DNA from: Chitinophaga japonensis
GTDB taxonomy: Bacteria > Bacteroidota > Bacteroidia > Chitinophagales > Chitinophagaceae
Assembly (NCBI RefSeq): GCF_007830125.1
Contig: NZ_VLLG01000008.1
Location: forward strand, 124,001 to 188,000
Direction of reading: 5' to 3'
Length of the DNA: 64,000 nt
Shown: positions 26,996-35,142 of the stretch, piece by piece
Position numbering within the stretch: the stretch's first letter is position 1
Layout: each line of letters begins with the position of its first letter
Program-made: the position numbers and the translations under genes
Notes under the pieces: generated by a model
Seen by the model: the letters and a program-made list of their open reading frames with translations, nothing else
The model's database searches: none
What the model was told of the DNA's origin: nothing

Positions 26996-27242
26996 ATGGA
27001 AGAACTTATAAACAGGATATTGCCGGCCGGCGATTCCCAACGTAAATGGGTTTCGGTGGGGCTGACTGTTCTTATTGCTGGATTGCTGACATGTTGGGGT
27101 ATTTATGACAATGATAATTTTTGCCAGTATTATTCCGGCAATAGCTTTTGTCGAAAAGGATGATAAACTGATACTGACGTCGGTGGTGACCACTCTTGAA
27201 ATTAACGCCGATCCAAAGCCAGTTTTTAAACAACTCTTGTAA
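26996..27242 (+). pseudogene. Small membrane protein, probably frameshifted (or two overlapping short ORFs)
   Basis: From the ATG at 26996 a frame runs to a TGA at 27161-27163 (55 residues), encoding MEELINRILPAG and a hydrophobic stretch TVLIAGLLTCWG. A second frame, with an ATG at 27105 and stop at 27242, encodes a second hydrophobic segment (MTMIIFASIIPAIAFV) and a hydrophilic tail (EKDDKLILTSVVTT). Joining them at about 27100 gives one plausible two-helix protein, while the end of the first frame (CQYYSGNSFCRKG) looks unnatural. Six bases separate it from the next gene. A sequencing error or a real frameshift is possible; a designed overlap is less likely. Confidence 0.4.
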
Positions 27243-27247
27243 CAAAT

Positions 27248-27838
27248 ATGAAATGGTTTTTGATGGCCTTGCTAATTATCTCTTCCTCTGGGATACAAGG
27301 GCAGACGATAAAAAAGCTTATAGAAGTTTCTAACAGGGACTCCGTTCAATCAGGGCAAGGAATTATTTATGGACTTTTTATCCAACGACTTGGCTTTAGT
27401 AGTGGCGGTTTCCCGCAGGATATCCGTTTAATTAATTTCGATACAAAAGAAGTGTTTTCTTTCAGGGTTAAGCCAACTTTCAAATCTGCCAGGGAGAATA
27501 TTTTTGTATACCATATTCCGGCCGGCTATTACGCAATTCTACATTATGTATGGACGCAAAGCAAGTGGTATGGAGGGAAAATGTTTACGGAGCCAATTTA
27601 TAAAGGGATGGCATTTTCAGACATAAAACGAAAAGCTCAGGCTGGCCAGCAAACAGGGGGGGAATTGAAACAGTTTAAATTTTCAGTTCAACCCAATACA
27701 GTTAACTATGTAGGCACTTGGAATTTTGACAAAGAGATTGTTTCATTTAGTGACGGCAAAGCAAAACTTGATGAAGAGCTAAAAGTAAGGCATGCAATGC
27801 TTAATTTAAAGACAGCCGTTGTATCTATTCCAGATTAG
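27248..27838 (+). CDS. Secreted hypothetical protein, 196 residues
   Basis: Signal peptide about 1-18 (MKWFLMALLIISSSGIQG). The remainder is strand-rich with IIYGLFIQRLGFSSGGFPQD, a FSFRVKPTFKSARENIFVYH stretch, and the phrase HIPAGYYAILHYVW, similar to secreted proteins in which a beta-sandwich is followed by a late NTVNYVGTWNF motif. That phrase (nYiGtw) recurs in many small Bacteroidota and proteobacterial surface proteins, but the family has no known function. It follows the frameshifted membrane gene by five bases and is probably cotranscribed. Its base composition is AT-richer than that of the PUL. Confidence 0.6.
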   Translation: MKWFLMALLIISSSGIQGQTIKKLIEVSNRDSVQSGQGIIYGLFIQRLGFSSGGFPQDIRLINFDTKEVFSFRVKPTFKSARENIFVYHIPAGYYAILHYVWTQSKWYGGKMFTEPIYKGMAFSDIKRKAQAGQQTGGELKQFKFSVQPNTVNYVGTWNFDKEIVSFSDGKAKLDEELKVRHAMLNLKTAVVSIPD

Positions 27839-27871
27839 ACCAAAGTGGCATAGACATCAATTGATGCCAGC

Positions 27872-28204
27872 CTACTCCCTCACAAACAAATGCGGCTGCT
27901 CCAGTATCAGTTCATCATACTCCTTATACAGTTGCTTAACAAAGGCGTCCACGTCTTGTTCCCGCAGCTCATAAAGGGCAAAGTCCCATTTGTCCCGGCT
28001 AAAAGGTATATGGGTGAGAGGCTCGTCTGCATCGGGATTAATAGGGGTATCTTTAGGAAAGCCGATTACATCCAGGGCAATATCAAACAGGTCCAGTTGA
28101 TCCAGCATATCTACCTGTACGCCGGCAAAGGCCAGAAGGTTGATCTGCTCCTGTATCTGCAGGTGTTTTTTAACAAGGCTTTTTACGATCGCATAATTCA
28201 ACAT
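27872..28204 (-). CDS. Hypothetical protein, 110 residues
   Basis: No signal peptide. The sequence is mostly helical and acidic (LVKKHLQIQEQINLLAFAGV, DMLDQLDLFDIALDVIGFPKD, then DVDAFVKQLYKEYDELILEQ). The first half resembles short proteins that follow restriction or toxin genes, but I cannot name a family. A divergent start region of about 130 bases separates it from the acyltransferase. It is convergent with the secreted hypothetical protein, 33 bases away. Confidence 0.5.
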   Translation of the reverse strand: MLNYAIVKSLVKKHLQIQEQINLLAFAGVQVDMLDQLDLFDIALDVIGFPKDTPINPDADEPLTHIPFSRDKWDFALYELREQDVDAFVKQLYKEYDELILEQPHLFVRE

Positions 28205-28334
28205 AACAGTTCTTTTTTGGGTATCCTGTTAACCAGGCTAACCGCTCCCTCATGAAGCCAATACTTTTAGTGAATTTATGCTAAAAAAATTAGTTTTCCA
28301 AGCATTGCTAAACGCAGTAGGTTTTTTTGATCTC

Positions 28335-29423
28335 TTAAGAAATCAATTGTTTTTTCCTTTTTCCAGCCAGGTAACGGCGAACCGGTTCATCATATAATAC
28401 CATGGCCAGGTAGGCTATCGCGAGTAAAAGGATCGTGCCGGCGGTAACGATAAGCGCCAGTTGTTCGGTGCCCGGCTTGTATTTGTTATAGTAATGCGCA
28501 AAGATCCAGATGGCTGCATAATGTGTCATATACAGCGGATAGGATATCTTTCCGCTGAACACACAAGTCTTTTTTAAGGCAGGCGACAAAGTGGCGCCCG
28601 CTCCTAAAGCAATCAGCAATGGAAAATAGAACAATACAACCAGTGATTCTACCAGCCAGTTCCATTTGAACCAGGGCATAACGAAAGCCATTGATAGCAA
28701 TATGGCCAATCCAATAAAGCCCATCCTGTTTTTTATGATCCAGCCGGACCGGTACACCAGCAACCCGGCAGAAAAGGAATAGGCAATGCGGGCGCCGCCA
28801 TCCCAGAAATTGGGTCCACCCCACCCGCCCATTAAGTTACCCACCCGGTAACCCACAAAGCAGATCAGGGCGCCACACAATATGGTGAGGATAAGCAATA
28901 CGCGGCGGCTGATCCTGACTAAGATTAATGCGTATAATATATTGGCTACATATTCCCAGAATAAAGACCAGGCCGGTGCATTGAAGGTGAAATTATTAAG
29001 GTACCGTTCTTCCATGGCGGGGTATGGGATCAATAGTAACGAACATAGAAAAATGAGCAACACACTGCCTGCGCTATACAGGTGCTGATCTGCGCTGTAG
29101 GGGTCGAATAAAAAGCCCAGCAGGCCTAATACAGATCCTAAAATAACCAAAGGGTGCAGCCTGAGAAGCCGCGATTTGAAGAATTCTGTCCCGCCTATTT
29201 TTTTCATACGGTCATCATAGGCATAGCCTATTACAAAGCCCGACAGACAGAAAAAAAAGTCAACCGCTAAAAATCCATGCCCGATGAAATTTTTGCTGTA
29301 GTCGGTATACGCAATTTCCAAAAAATGGAAGATCACCACCGCTATGGCTGCAATGCCCCTTAAACCATCAAGAATATCGTAATGTTGTTTTGTTTTTAGA
29401 ATTACTGTGCTTTGTTTTTCCAT
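28335..29423 (-). CDS. Acyltransferase family 3 membrane protein (OafA/YrhL type)
   Basis: 362 residues with about ten membrane segments. The N-terminal phrase YDILDGLRGIAAIAVVIFHF contains the characteristic R and catalytic H of acyltransferase 3; then GFLAVDFFFCLSGFVIGYAY and SRLLRLHPLVILG follow, also conserved. Near the end, ISYPLYMTHY is typical. Members transfer acetyl or other acyl groups from cytoplasmic acyl-CoA to sugars of O-antigen, exopolysaccharide or lipid. Nothing nearby shows the substrate. It stands alone on the minus strand. Confidence 0.9.
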   Translation of the reverse strand: MEKQSTVILKTKQHYDILDGLRGIAAIAVVIFHFLEIAYTDYSKNFIGHGFLAVDFFFCLSGFVIGYAYDDRMKKIGGTEFFKSRLLRLHPLVILGSVLGLLGFLFDPYSADQHLYSAGSVLLIFLCSLLLIPYPAMEERYLNNFTFNAPAWSLFWEYVANILYALILVRISRRVLLILTILCGALICFVGYRVGNLMGGWGGPNFWDGGARIAYSFSAGLLVYRSGWIIKNRMGFIGLAILLSMAFVMPWFKWNWLVESLVVLFYFPLLIALGAGATLSPALKKTCVFSGKISYPLYMTHYAAIWIFAHYYNKYKPGTEQLALIVTAGTILLLAIAYLAMVLYDEPVRRYLAGKRKKQLIS

Positions 29424-29524
29424 TCAATTTTTCTTTAATCACCTTTCGGTAGCAGTGTTGCCGTTCAGCCTTACTTTGATAAATATATATGAGCGTTGAT
29501 ATGCCGGATTCCGGTTGCCAAAAT

Positions 29525-29632
29525 ATGGATTTATTTTTATCAGCTATAGATTGGGCTGCACAGTTCTATGGCAGAAGGCGCGGGGCTCCCGGGTATTCTG
29601 AACTGCGCCTTATATACGGAAGTCGGTGCTAA
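29525..29632 (+). other. Short open frame of doubtful status in a 276-base gap
   Basis: A 35-codon frame (MDLFLSAIDWAAQFYGRRRG and on) lies between the acyltransferase and the next gene. A GC-rich core, unlike the AT-rich flanks, suggests a gene remnant, but no family is recognised. It may be chance. Confidence 0.15.
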
Positions 29633-29699
29633 ATAGCGAAAGCTGTATTAGATCATATGTTGCCTGAAAGGAAAATATATGGATGGGGAATACGTTGGC

Positions 29700-30461
29700 T
29701 TAATCTGGTGTTAACCATTGTTTGTCGTGACTCGATAAATCAAATTTTAAGATGCCTCCGCGCATTCCTATGTAAGCGCAATTGTTTTTAAGAAGAATGG
29801 AAGTTGGATATAATCCCCGCCAAAAGCCATCTGATTCTATGGTGTTGATTTTACCTGTAGCATCAACTAATAGAAGGTCACTGCTCGTAATAATAATGAA
29901 ATTATTTTCCCTATCTAAATCAATTCCGTCAGGTGCTGCTGGTAATGCTGCATAATTTACTGCTGACCACTTGTTGTCAATCTTTTTAATTTCAATCAGG
30001 CTTCCCTTTGATATATTAAGATGAGAGAGTCCTTCGATTGCATAAACCCTGTTTTCCCGTATTATAAATTGAACAATTTCATGGTCCGAGATTTCATATC
30101 GCCGTTTCCCGTTTTTTGAGAACCAGAATAAATTGCCGCCCCATTCTCCCCTATAAAACCCAACCAGGTAGCCATCATCAACTTCTATAACAGACCGCCT
30201 TCCATATAGTTTGTTTTTCTCGCTTTTTCTGGGAATGATATTAAAGGGTAGCTTTCCATTTAACATTTTACGGTCAGGTGTAGCAAAAATTTCACTATCC
30301 TCGAGAAAGATGGTCCAGTCTGTTGGGTTCCACCCGTACTTTTCCAAAGTGTCCGGCGCTGGAAGGGGGACGACTTTCCAGTTAGCTATGGGGAGCGCTT
30401 TCTTTTGGCTAAAGGCAAGTGATGAAACGGATAGCAGTATTAACAGATGCAATAATCTCAT
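29700..30461 (-). CDS. Secreted hypothetical protein, beta-propeller-like
   Basis: 253 residues with a clean signal peptide (MRLLHLLILLSVSSLAFSQ). The rest repeats strand-turn units: RRSVIEVDDGYLVGFYRGEW, GGNLFWFSKNGKRRYEIS, NRVYAIEGLSHLN, then FIIITSSDLLLVDATGKI and NNCAYIGMRGGILKFDL. Such repeated GG-y-a-y-s patterns resemble a propeller blade set, but no specific family can be named. It starts eleven bases after the small membrane protein gene and is probably cotranscribed with it. Confidence 0.6.
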   Translation of the reverse strand: MRLLHLLILLSVSSLAFSQKKALPIANWKVVPLPAPDTLEKYGWNPTDWTIFLEDSEIFATPDRKMLNGKLPFNIIPRKSEKNKLYGRRSVIEVDDGYLVGFYRGEWGGNLFWFSKNGKRRYEISDHEIVQFIIRENRVYAIEGLSHLNISKGSLIEIKKIDNKWSAVNYAALPAAPDGIDLDRENNFIIITSSDLLLVDATGKINTIESDGFWRGLYPTSILLKNNCAYIGMRGGILKFDLSSHDKQWLTPD

Positions 30462-30472
30462 GAATATCCGCT

Positions 30473-30853
30473 TTATGTCAATATAAACGATAAACCATAA
30501 CCAGCTAAACCAAAGGCAATTGCTATTGCTGTCATGGACATAGCTGTTTTTACTCCTAACAGTTTGGTGCTTTCCTTTGCATTTAAACCATTATTTGCTT
30601 TTAGCCTGATTGATAACCAAAAGCCGGCAGTTCCATCAAAGCATCCCAATAATCCATTTATTACAATGGCAGGTACTACTCCCGCTTCCCGGGAAGCAAA
30701 GTATCCAATAACTGCATATAACGCCAGGGAAAGAATGCCTAAATACCTGTAATCGAAACTAAACCGCCTGGAGGTAATGGCCCCAACCGTATCAATCAGT
30801 ATAATAATGATCAACCCAATAGCCAGGTAAAAAAGGGAAGCAGAATAATTCAT
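30473..30853 (-). CDS. Small four-helix membrane protein, unknown
   Basis: 126 residues with four hydrophobic segments (LFYLAIGLIIIILIDTVGAI, LGILSLALYAVIGYF, VPAIVINGLLGCFDGTAGFW and AMSMTAIAIAFGLAGYGLSF). The only charged patches are between segments. Similar short proteins occur alone in many Bacteroidota and have no assigned job. It precedes the propeller-like secreted protein. Confidence 0.55.
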   Translation of the reverse strand: MNYSASLFYLAIGLIIIILIDTVGAITSRRFSFDYRYLGILSLALYAVIGYFASREAGVVPAIVINGLLGCFDGTAGFWLSIRLKANNGLNAKESTKLLGVKTAMSMTAIAIAFGLAGYGLSFILT

Positions 30854-31229
30854 ATAAATTTCTATAGGTATAAGGTTTATCTAAAGTATCTAAAAATCCA
30901 ATTTAGCAGGAAAAAATTTCCAGAATATCATCTTTACAAGGGAAATATATCTGATTTCGTTGAATAAATAATTTTTAGCGGAAAAGAAGTGTTCAGGAAA
31001 ATTGCGGGAAACAATTGCTTGTGCTTGTTTGTTGCTGTTTGGGGAGATATCAGTAAGCTTGATACTGTGGGTCCAAGGTGCTGTCTATTGTTGGACCGCA
31101 AAAATCTTATTTTTCATCTACAATCCTCCAACTTTTTAAGTTGATCCCTTACCTTACCACCCCCAAAAAGCAAAAACCGCACAAATCTTGCGATCTATGC
31201 GGCTTTAATTCTGTATCAGTTCTAAGTTG
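30854..31229. other. Non-coding stretch between small membrane gene and tRNA-Asp
   Basis: AT-rich, with no convincing coding frame. Its only recognised element is the terminator of tRNA-Asp at 31173-31206. A 68-residue open frame on the plus strand here is an artefact of reading across the tRNA gene. Confidence 0.6.
31173..31206 (-). terminator. Terminator of tRNA-Asp
   Basis: On the minus strand AAAGCCGCA pairs with TGCGGTTTT (nine pairs with one G-U), followed by TTGCTTTTTG. It lies 23 bases after the tRNA 3' end. Confidence 0.6.
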
Positions 31230-31303
31230 CGGACTGGACGGGACTCGAACCCGCGACCTCCGCCGTGACAGGGCGGCATTCTAACCAACTGAACTACCAA
31301 TCC
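31230..31303 (-). tRNA. tRNA-Asp (anticodon GTC)
   Basis: The minus strand begins GGATTGG, which pairs with CCAGTCC at the 3' end (one U-G). The D arm reads AGTTCAGTTGGTTAGAA, the anticodon loop CTGTCAC gives GTC, and the T arm is GCGGGTTCGAGTCCCGT with the invariant TTCGA. The 3' CCA is not encoded (GCAA follows), so it must be added after transcription. Confidence 0.97.
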
Positions 31304-31350
31304 TCCTCGTAACTTCGCAGAACCGTGAGGTCTGTTCCGTTTTGGGATTG

Positions 31351-31382
31351 CAAAGATAGCGACAAAAACTCCAAACTTGCAA
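31351..31382 (-). promoter_or_regulatory. Promoter for tRNA-Asp
   Basis: Minus strand TTG (31382-31380) and TATCTTTG (31358-31351) are separated by 21 bases, a good fit to the Bacteroidota TTG/TAnnTTTG promoter. The predicted start is about 40 bases upstream of the tRNA. Confidence 0.7.
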
Positions 31383-31448
31383 ATCTTTTTTAAAAAAAAT
31401 TTAGAGCTTTATCTTTACACCGTTCTTTAACCAATTTTAAATCTATTT

Positions 31449-32402
31449 ATGCAATTCCTGGATTTCGAAAAACCTGTTGCAGACCTGTATGAGCAGTTGG
31501 AGAAGCTGAAAGAAAATGGCCAGAAGTCTGGTGTGGACGTTTCCGCCACGGTCAGGGAATATGAACAAAAGATCGTAGCTACCCGCCAGGATATCTATGA
31601 CCACCTCACTAGCTGGCAGCGCGTACAGCTCAGCAGGCATCCCGACAGGCCTTATACCCTCGCTTATATCGAGCAAATGTGCACCAGCTTCCTCGAGTTG
31701 CACGGCGACAGGAATGTAAAGGACGATAAAGCCATGGTAGGCGGCTTCGCCGACCTTGACGGCGAAACCGTGATGTTCATCGGTCAGCAGAAAGGGGTCA
31801 ACACCAAAATGCGCCAGATACGCAATTTCGGCATGGCCAATCCCGAAGGTTACCGCAAGGCCCTCCGCCTGATGAAGCTGGCGGAAAAGTTCAACAAACC
31901 GATCGTTACCCTCATAGATACTCCCGGCGCCTTTCCCGGCCTGGAAGCAGAAGAAAGGGGACAGGGCGAGGCCATCGCCCGCAATCTCTTTGAAATGGTA
32001 AAGCTGCGCGTACCCGTGATCTGCATCATCATCGGCGAAGGCGCCTCAGGTGGCGCGCTCGGCATCGGTATCGGCGACCGCGTGTTCATGCTGGAGAATA
32101 GCTGGTATACGGTGATCTCCCCGGAAAACTGCTCCACCATCCTCTGGCGTACCTGGAACTTCAAGGAAAAGGCTGCCGAAGAGCTGAAGCTCACCTCCGA
32201 GCACATGAGCCGCTTCGGACTCGTAGACGGGATCATCAAGGAACCGCTGGGCGGCGCCCACGTAAACCCCGAAGAAATGGCCGTGATCCTCAAGGCCAGG
32301 ATCAAGGAAACACTGGCGGAGCTGAAGCAGATCGATCCCGATGTGCGCATAGAACAGCGCATCGACAAGTTCAGCCGCATGGGCTTTTACGACGAGCAGT
32401 AA
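31449..32402 (+). CDS. accA: Acetyl-CoA carboxylase carboxyltransferase subunit alpha
   Basis: 317 residues, the usual length. AccA transfers the carboxyl group from biotin to acetyl-CoA with AccD, the first committed step of fatty acid synthesis. Diagnostic phrases are LDFEKPVADLYEQLEKLK at the start, DRPYTLAYIEQMC, LIDTPGAFPGLEAEERGQGE, CIIIGEGASGGALGIGIGDR and ISPENCSTILWRT. A TATCTTTA element lies about 31 bases upstream, but without a well-placed -33. The neighbouring dapA is probably a separate unit, 65 bases on. Confidence 0.97.
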   Translation: MQFLDFEKPVADLYEQLEKLKENGQKSGVDVSATVREYEQKIVATRQDIYDHLTSWQRVQLSRHPDRPYTLAYIEQMCTSFLELHGDRNVKDDKAMVGGFADLDGETVMFIGQQKGVNTKMRQIRNFGMANPEGYRKALRLMKLAEKFNKPIVTLIDTPGAFPGLEAEERGQGEAIARNLFEMVKLRVPVICIIIGEGASGGALGIGIGDRVFMLENSWYTVISPENCSTILWRTWNFKEKAAEELKLTSEHMSRFGLVDGIIKEPLGGAHVNPEEMAVILKARIKETLAELKQIDPDVRIEQRIDKFSRMGFYDEQ

Positions 32403-32467
32403 AAAATATTTAAAGATACCGGGCCAAATGCTAATATTTGCAGACTTTTTTGGCTTATTAATACTTC

Positions 32468-33346
32468 ATGGAACAGTTAAGAGGAACAGGTGTGGCGCTG
32501 GTTACACCGTTCAAAGCAGATGAAAGCATTGACTGGAATGCTTTGGAAAAATTGATTGATCATGTGATTAACGGCGGGGTCAATTACGTGGTGTCACTGG
32601 GCACCACTGGCGAAACACCTACCCTCTCCGCAGAGGAGAAGCTCGACCTGATAAAGTTCACCTTCGAAAAGGTAAAGCAGCGCGTGCCCGTCGTGGTAGG
32701 TATTGGCGACTACAATACCCGGGACGTGGTCAAGCGCCTGGAAACCTGCCCGCTGGACCAGGCCGCTGCGGTGCTCAGCGTAGCGCCCTATTACAGCAAA
32801 CCCAGCCAGGAAGGCATTTTCCTGCATTATAAGGCCATTGCCGAAGCCTCTCCCAGGCCGGTCATCCTCTATAATGTGCCGGGCCGTACCGGCCGTAACA
32901 TGACGGCGGCTACCACCCTGCGCCTGGCGCATGAAGTGGAGAACATCGTTGCCATGAAGGAAGCCAGCGGCGATATGGCGCAGTGCATGCAGATCATTAA
33001 GGACAAGCCGGACGGCTTCCTGGTGATCAGCGGCGACGATGCCATTGCCATGCCCCAGTTGGCCTGCGGTATGGACGGGGTGATATCCGTGGCGGCCAAT
33101 TATTTTGCAGCCGACTTTGCCGCCATGGTGCAGGCAGCCATCGTGAACAACTTCCCTGCAGCACGTCAACTGCATTACAAGATGCTGGAAGCGTTTGACC
33201 TGATGTTCGCTGAAAATAATCCCGGCGGCATCAAGGCATTCCTGTCCCATGCCGGCATTGTAGAGAACGTTTTCCGCCTCCCGGTAACGCCGGTCAGCAA
33301 AGAGCTGGATGCCAAAATAAAAGCCTTTCTTGATAAGTATAAGTAA
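32468..33346 (+). CDS. dapA: 4-hydroxy-tetrahydrodipicolinate synthase
   Basis: 292 residues. Condenses pyruvate with aspartate semialdehyde in the lysine/diaminopimelate pathway. Seen are GTTGETPTLS (Thr46-Thr47), LYNVPGRTG with Tyr135, and the Schiff-base lysine Lys164 in MKEASGD, followed by SGDDAIAMP. The phrase NPGGIKAFL near the end is also typical. A strong hairpin lies just downstream. Confidence 0.97.
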   Translation: MEQLRGTGVALVTPFKADESIDWNALEKLIDHVINGGVNYVVSLGTTGETPTLSAEEKLDLIKFTFEKVKQRVPVVVGIGDYNTRDVVKRLETCPLDQAAAVLSVAPYYSKPSQEGIFLHYKAIAEASPRPVILYNVPGRTGRNMTAATTLRLAHEVENIVAMKEASGDMAQCMQIIKDKPDGFLVISGDDAIAMPQLACGMDGVISVAANYFAADFAAMVQAAIVNNFPAARQLHYKMLEAFDLMFAENNPGGIKAFLSHAGIVENVFRLPVTPVSKELDAKIKAFLDKYK

Positions 33347-33353
33347 CTGACGT

Positions 33354-33391
33354 GGTATGCCGTCCGCCTGCCTGCAGGTGGATGGCATGCC
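33354..33391. terminator. Terminator hairpin after dapA, shared with rnz
   Basis: A 17-bp stem with a few G-U pairs (33354-33370 with 33375-33391), loop CCTG. It starts eight bases after the dapA stop and faces the 3' end of rnz. The U-run is weak (CTTTCTTCT). Confidence 0.65.
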
Positions 33392-33479
33392 CTTTCTTCT
33401 CCCTGTTTCCCCATTATTTCCCTCTGTAAACAGTGATATTTTCCCGGTTAACTCCTGGTAAGGTCCTGGTGCGCCGCCA

Positions 33480-34388
33480 TCAGATCAGGTAGGTAGCGCC
33501 CTCTACGGACAGTTCCGTGTTGGGAAACACCGGGCGGCATTCTTCCAGGAAGGGGGCCAGTTCCGTGTACTTGGAGGAAAAATGCCCGATCAGCAGGCGT
33601 TGGGCGCCCGCCCTGGCGGCCAGGGTGGCTGCCTGTACGGAGGTGCTGTGGTAGCGCTCCGCTGCCCGCTCCGCCAGGCCGTGCAGGTAAGTGGTCTCAT
33701 GGTATACCAGGTCCGCTCCCTCCAGCCGGGGTACCAGGGACTCGTCATAGATAGTATCTGCGCAGTACACGTATTTTTTGCCTTTGGGCGGGGGCAGGGT
33801 TACCCAGTTGTTCTTCACCAGCAGCCCGTCTTTCCGTTGATAATCAGCCCCTTCCTGCAGGCGGGAGTAGAAGGCGGCGGGTATTTTATAGGCCTGTGCC
33901 TGTTCCGGGATGATCTTCCTTTTCTTCTTTTGCTGCTCAAACACGAAGCCGAAGCAGGGGATGCGGTGCTTTACCGGGAAAAAGCTCACCTCCAGGTCTT
34001 TTTCCTCCAGGATCACCCCCGCGGCTTCCCCGCGCAGGGCCACAAAATGAAGGGCGAATTTCAACTGGGTGGCGGCGCAGTCCAACTGCAACTGCAGGAT
34101 CTGCTCCAACTCCGGTGGGGCGTAAACGGTCAGGGGCTCGGTACGGCCCAGCAGGCTCAGGCTGTTCAGCAGCCCTATCAGCCCGAAATAATGGTCCCCG
34201 TGCAGGTGGCTGATAAAAATATGCCGTATCCGGCTGCGCCGGATCTTGAAGCGCGTCATCTGTACCTGGGTGCCTTCCCCGCAGTCGATCATCAGGAGCT
34301 GGTCATAGGAAGTAACCACCTGGGAGGTGGGATGCCGTTCCGCCGTAGGGATAGCGGAATTATTGCCTAAAATGGTGACTGCAAACAT
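33480..34388 (-). CDS. rnz: Ribonuclease Z
   Basis: About 302 residues from the ATG at 34388 (MFAVTILGNNSAIPTAERHP); a frame extending to 34418 adds an unlikely hydrophobic start. The metallo-beta-lactamase motif HLHGDHYFG, plus MIDCGEGTQVQM before it and the later GADLVYHETTYLH and LLIGHFSSKY, identify tRNase Z. It cleaves the 3' trailer of tRNA precursors, which fits this organism since tRNA-Asp here does not encode CCA. It lies downstream of the STAS gene on the same strand. Confidence 0.95.
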   Translation of the reverse strand: MFAVTILGNNSAIPTAERHPTSQVVTSYDQLLMIDCGEGTQVQMTRFKIRRSRIRHIFISHLHGDHYFGLIGLLNSLSLLGRTEPLTVYAPPELEQILQLQLDCAATQLKFALHFVALRGEAAGVILEEKDLEVSFFPVKHRIPCFGFVFEQQKKKRKIIPEQAQAYKIPAAFYSRLQEGADYQRKDGLLVKNNWVTLPPPKGKKYVYCADTIYDESLVPRLEGADLVYHETTYLHGLAERAAERYHSTSVQAATLAARAGAQRLLIGHFSSKYTELAPFLEECRPVFPNTELSVEGATYLI

Positions 34389-34402
34389 GAAACGAAAATA
34401 AC

Positions 34403-34522
34403 AAATTCCAAATCCCAAAATCCAGATACCAAACCGGTCGCCGTCACCTGGCTAAGCGGAACGGTTTCGTGTTATTGAGGCCTGCCTGCTTTTTGGAATT
34501 TGGGATCTGGATTTTGGAATTT
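34403..34522. repeat. Imperfect inverted repeat between rnz and STAS gene
   Basis: Arms at 34403-34433 and 34491-34522 share runs such as AAATTCCAAA and CCAGAT in opposite orientation. The left arm is built of short CCAAATCC-like units. It may form a hairpin in the STAS-rnz transcript or be a remnant of a dispersed intergenic repeat. Confidence 0.5.
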
Positions 34523-34528
34523 CCCATA

Positions 34529-34900
34529 TTATTCTCCAAGGAGTTCCCTTTCCAGGTCCTCCATCATTACAATGTCTATGGCTTCGGAGAGGGTAGGAGT
34601 AATGTTCAGCTCCGTATCATCGCCGGCTGCACGCAGTGCTTGTGTTAAAGTGTTGTTAAGACCGGTAATGGCGCAGGAGAGCTGGCTGTCATACTGTTGC
34701 CGGTACACTGTTAAAATGGCCTGTGCGCCGGACTGGTCCACGTTTTGCACCAATGCCAGGTCCAGTATAAGATTCCGGTTGCTCCGCTCCGGTAATGCAG
34801 TGATGGAAGCCTGGAAATCTTCTGACAAATTAGCATCCAACGTGGTGATTTCAGGTCGTAAAATCACAATTTTTTCTTTGGTATCAATTTTGAACCTCAT
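34529..34900 (-). CDS. STAS domain protein (anti-anti-sigma-factor-like)
   Basis: About 123 residues from the ATG at 34900 (MRFKIDTKEKIVILRPE); an in-frame ATG eight codons upstream (34924) is possible. The centre reads RNLILDLALVQNVDQSGAQA, resembling the STAS phrase in which a Ser is followed by the loop to the next helix. The usual D-S-x-G is here DQSGAQ, so the phosphorylatable Ser may be present. Such proteins regulate partner-switching or lipid transport. It is followed at 140 bases by rnz, on the same strand. Confidence 0.8.
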   Translation of the reverse strand: MRFKIDTKEKIVILRPEITTLDANLSEDFQASITALPERSNRNLILDLALVQNVDQSGAQAILTVYRQQYDSQLSCAITGLNNTLTQALRAAGDDTELNITPTLSEAIDIVMMEDLERELLGE

Positions 34901-35142
34901 CTGCCCGGATCTTGTTTTGTACATTTAGTGAATAAATCAGGGATACCCTGCAGAAATGCTGTAAGAGGCGGCAACTTTCCGATCGCTTTCTCCGTAAGTA
35001 TTATCACAGCCTTTCCTGTTAACACGCCTTACAAAAGTAAATCTTATACTATTAACGTGTTAGAACAAAAGAATCAAAATTATTTGCTAATATTGTATAA
35101 GCAAGCCCCCGTAAGGGTTTTATTAATTTCAATAATCTCACA

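Noticed and set aside
31078..31284. Plus-strand 68-residue open frame
   Set aside because: Its end (GLDGTRTRDLRRDRAAF) is the well-known artefact of translating the opposite strand of a tRNA gene.
26209..31303. Genomic island with tRNA attachment site
   Set aside because: No integrase and no second copy of the tRNA-Asp 3' end were found, so integration is only a possibility.
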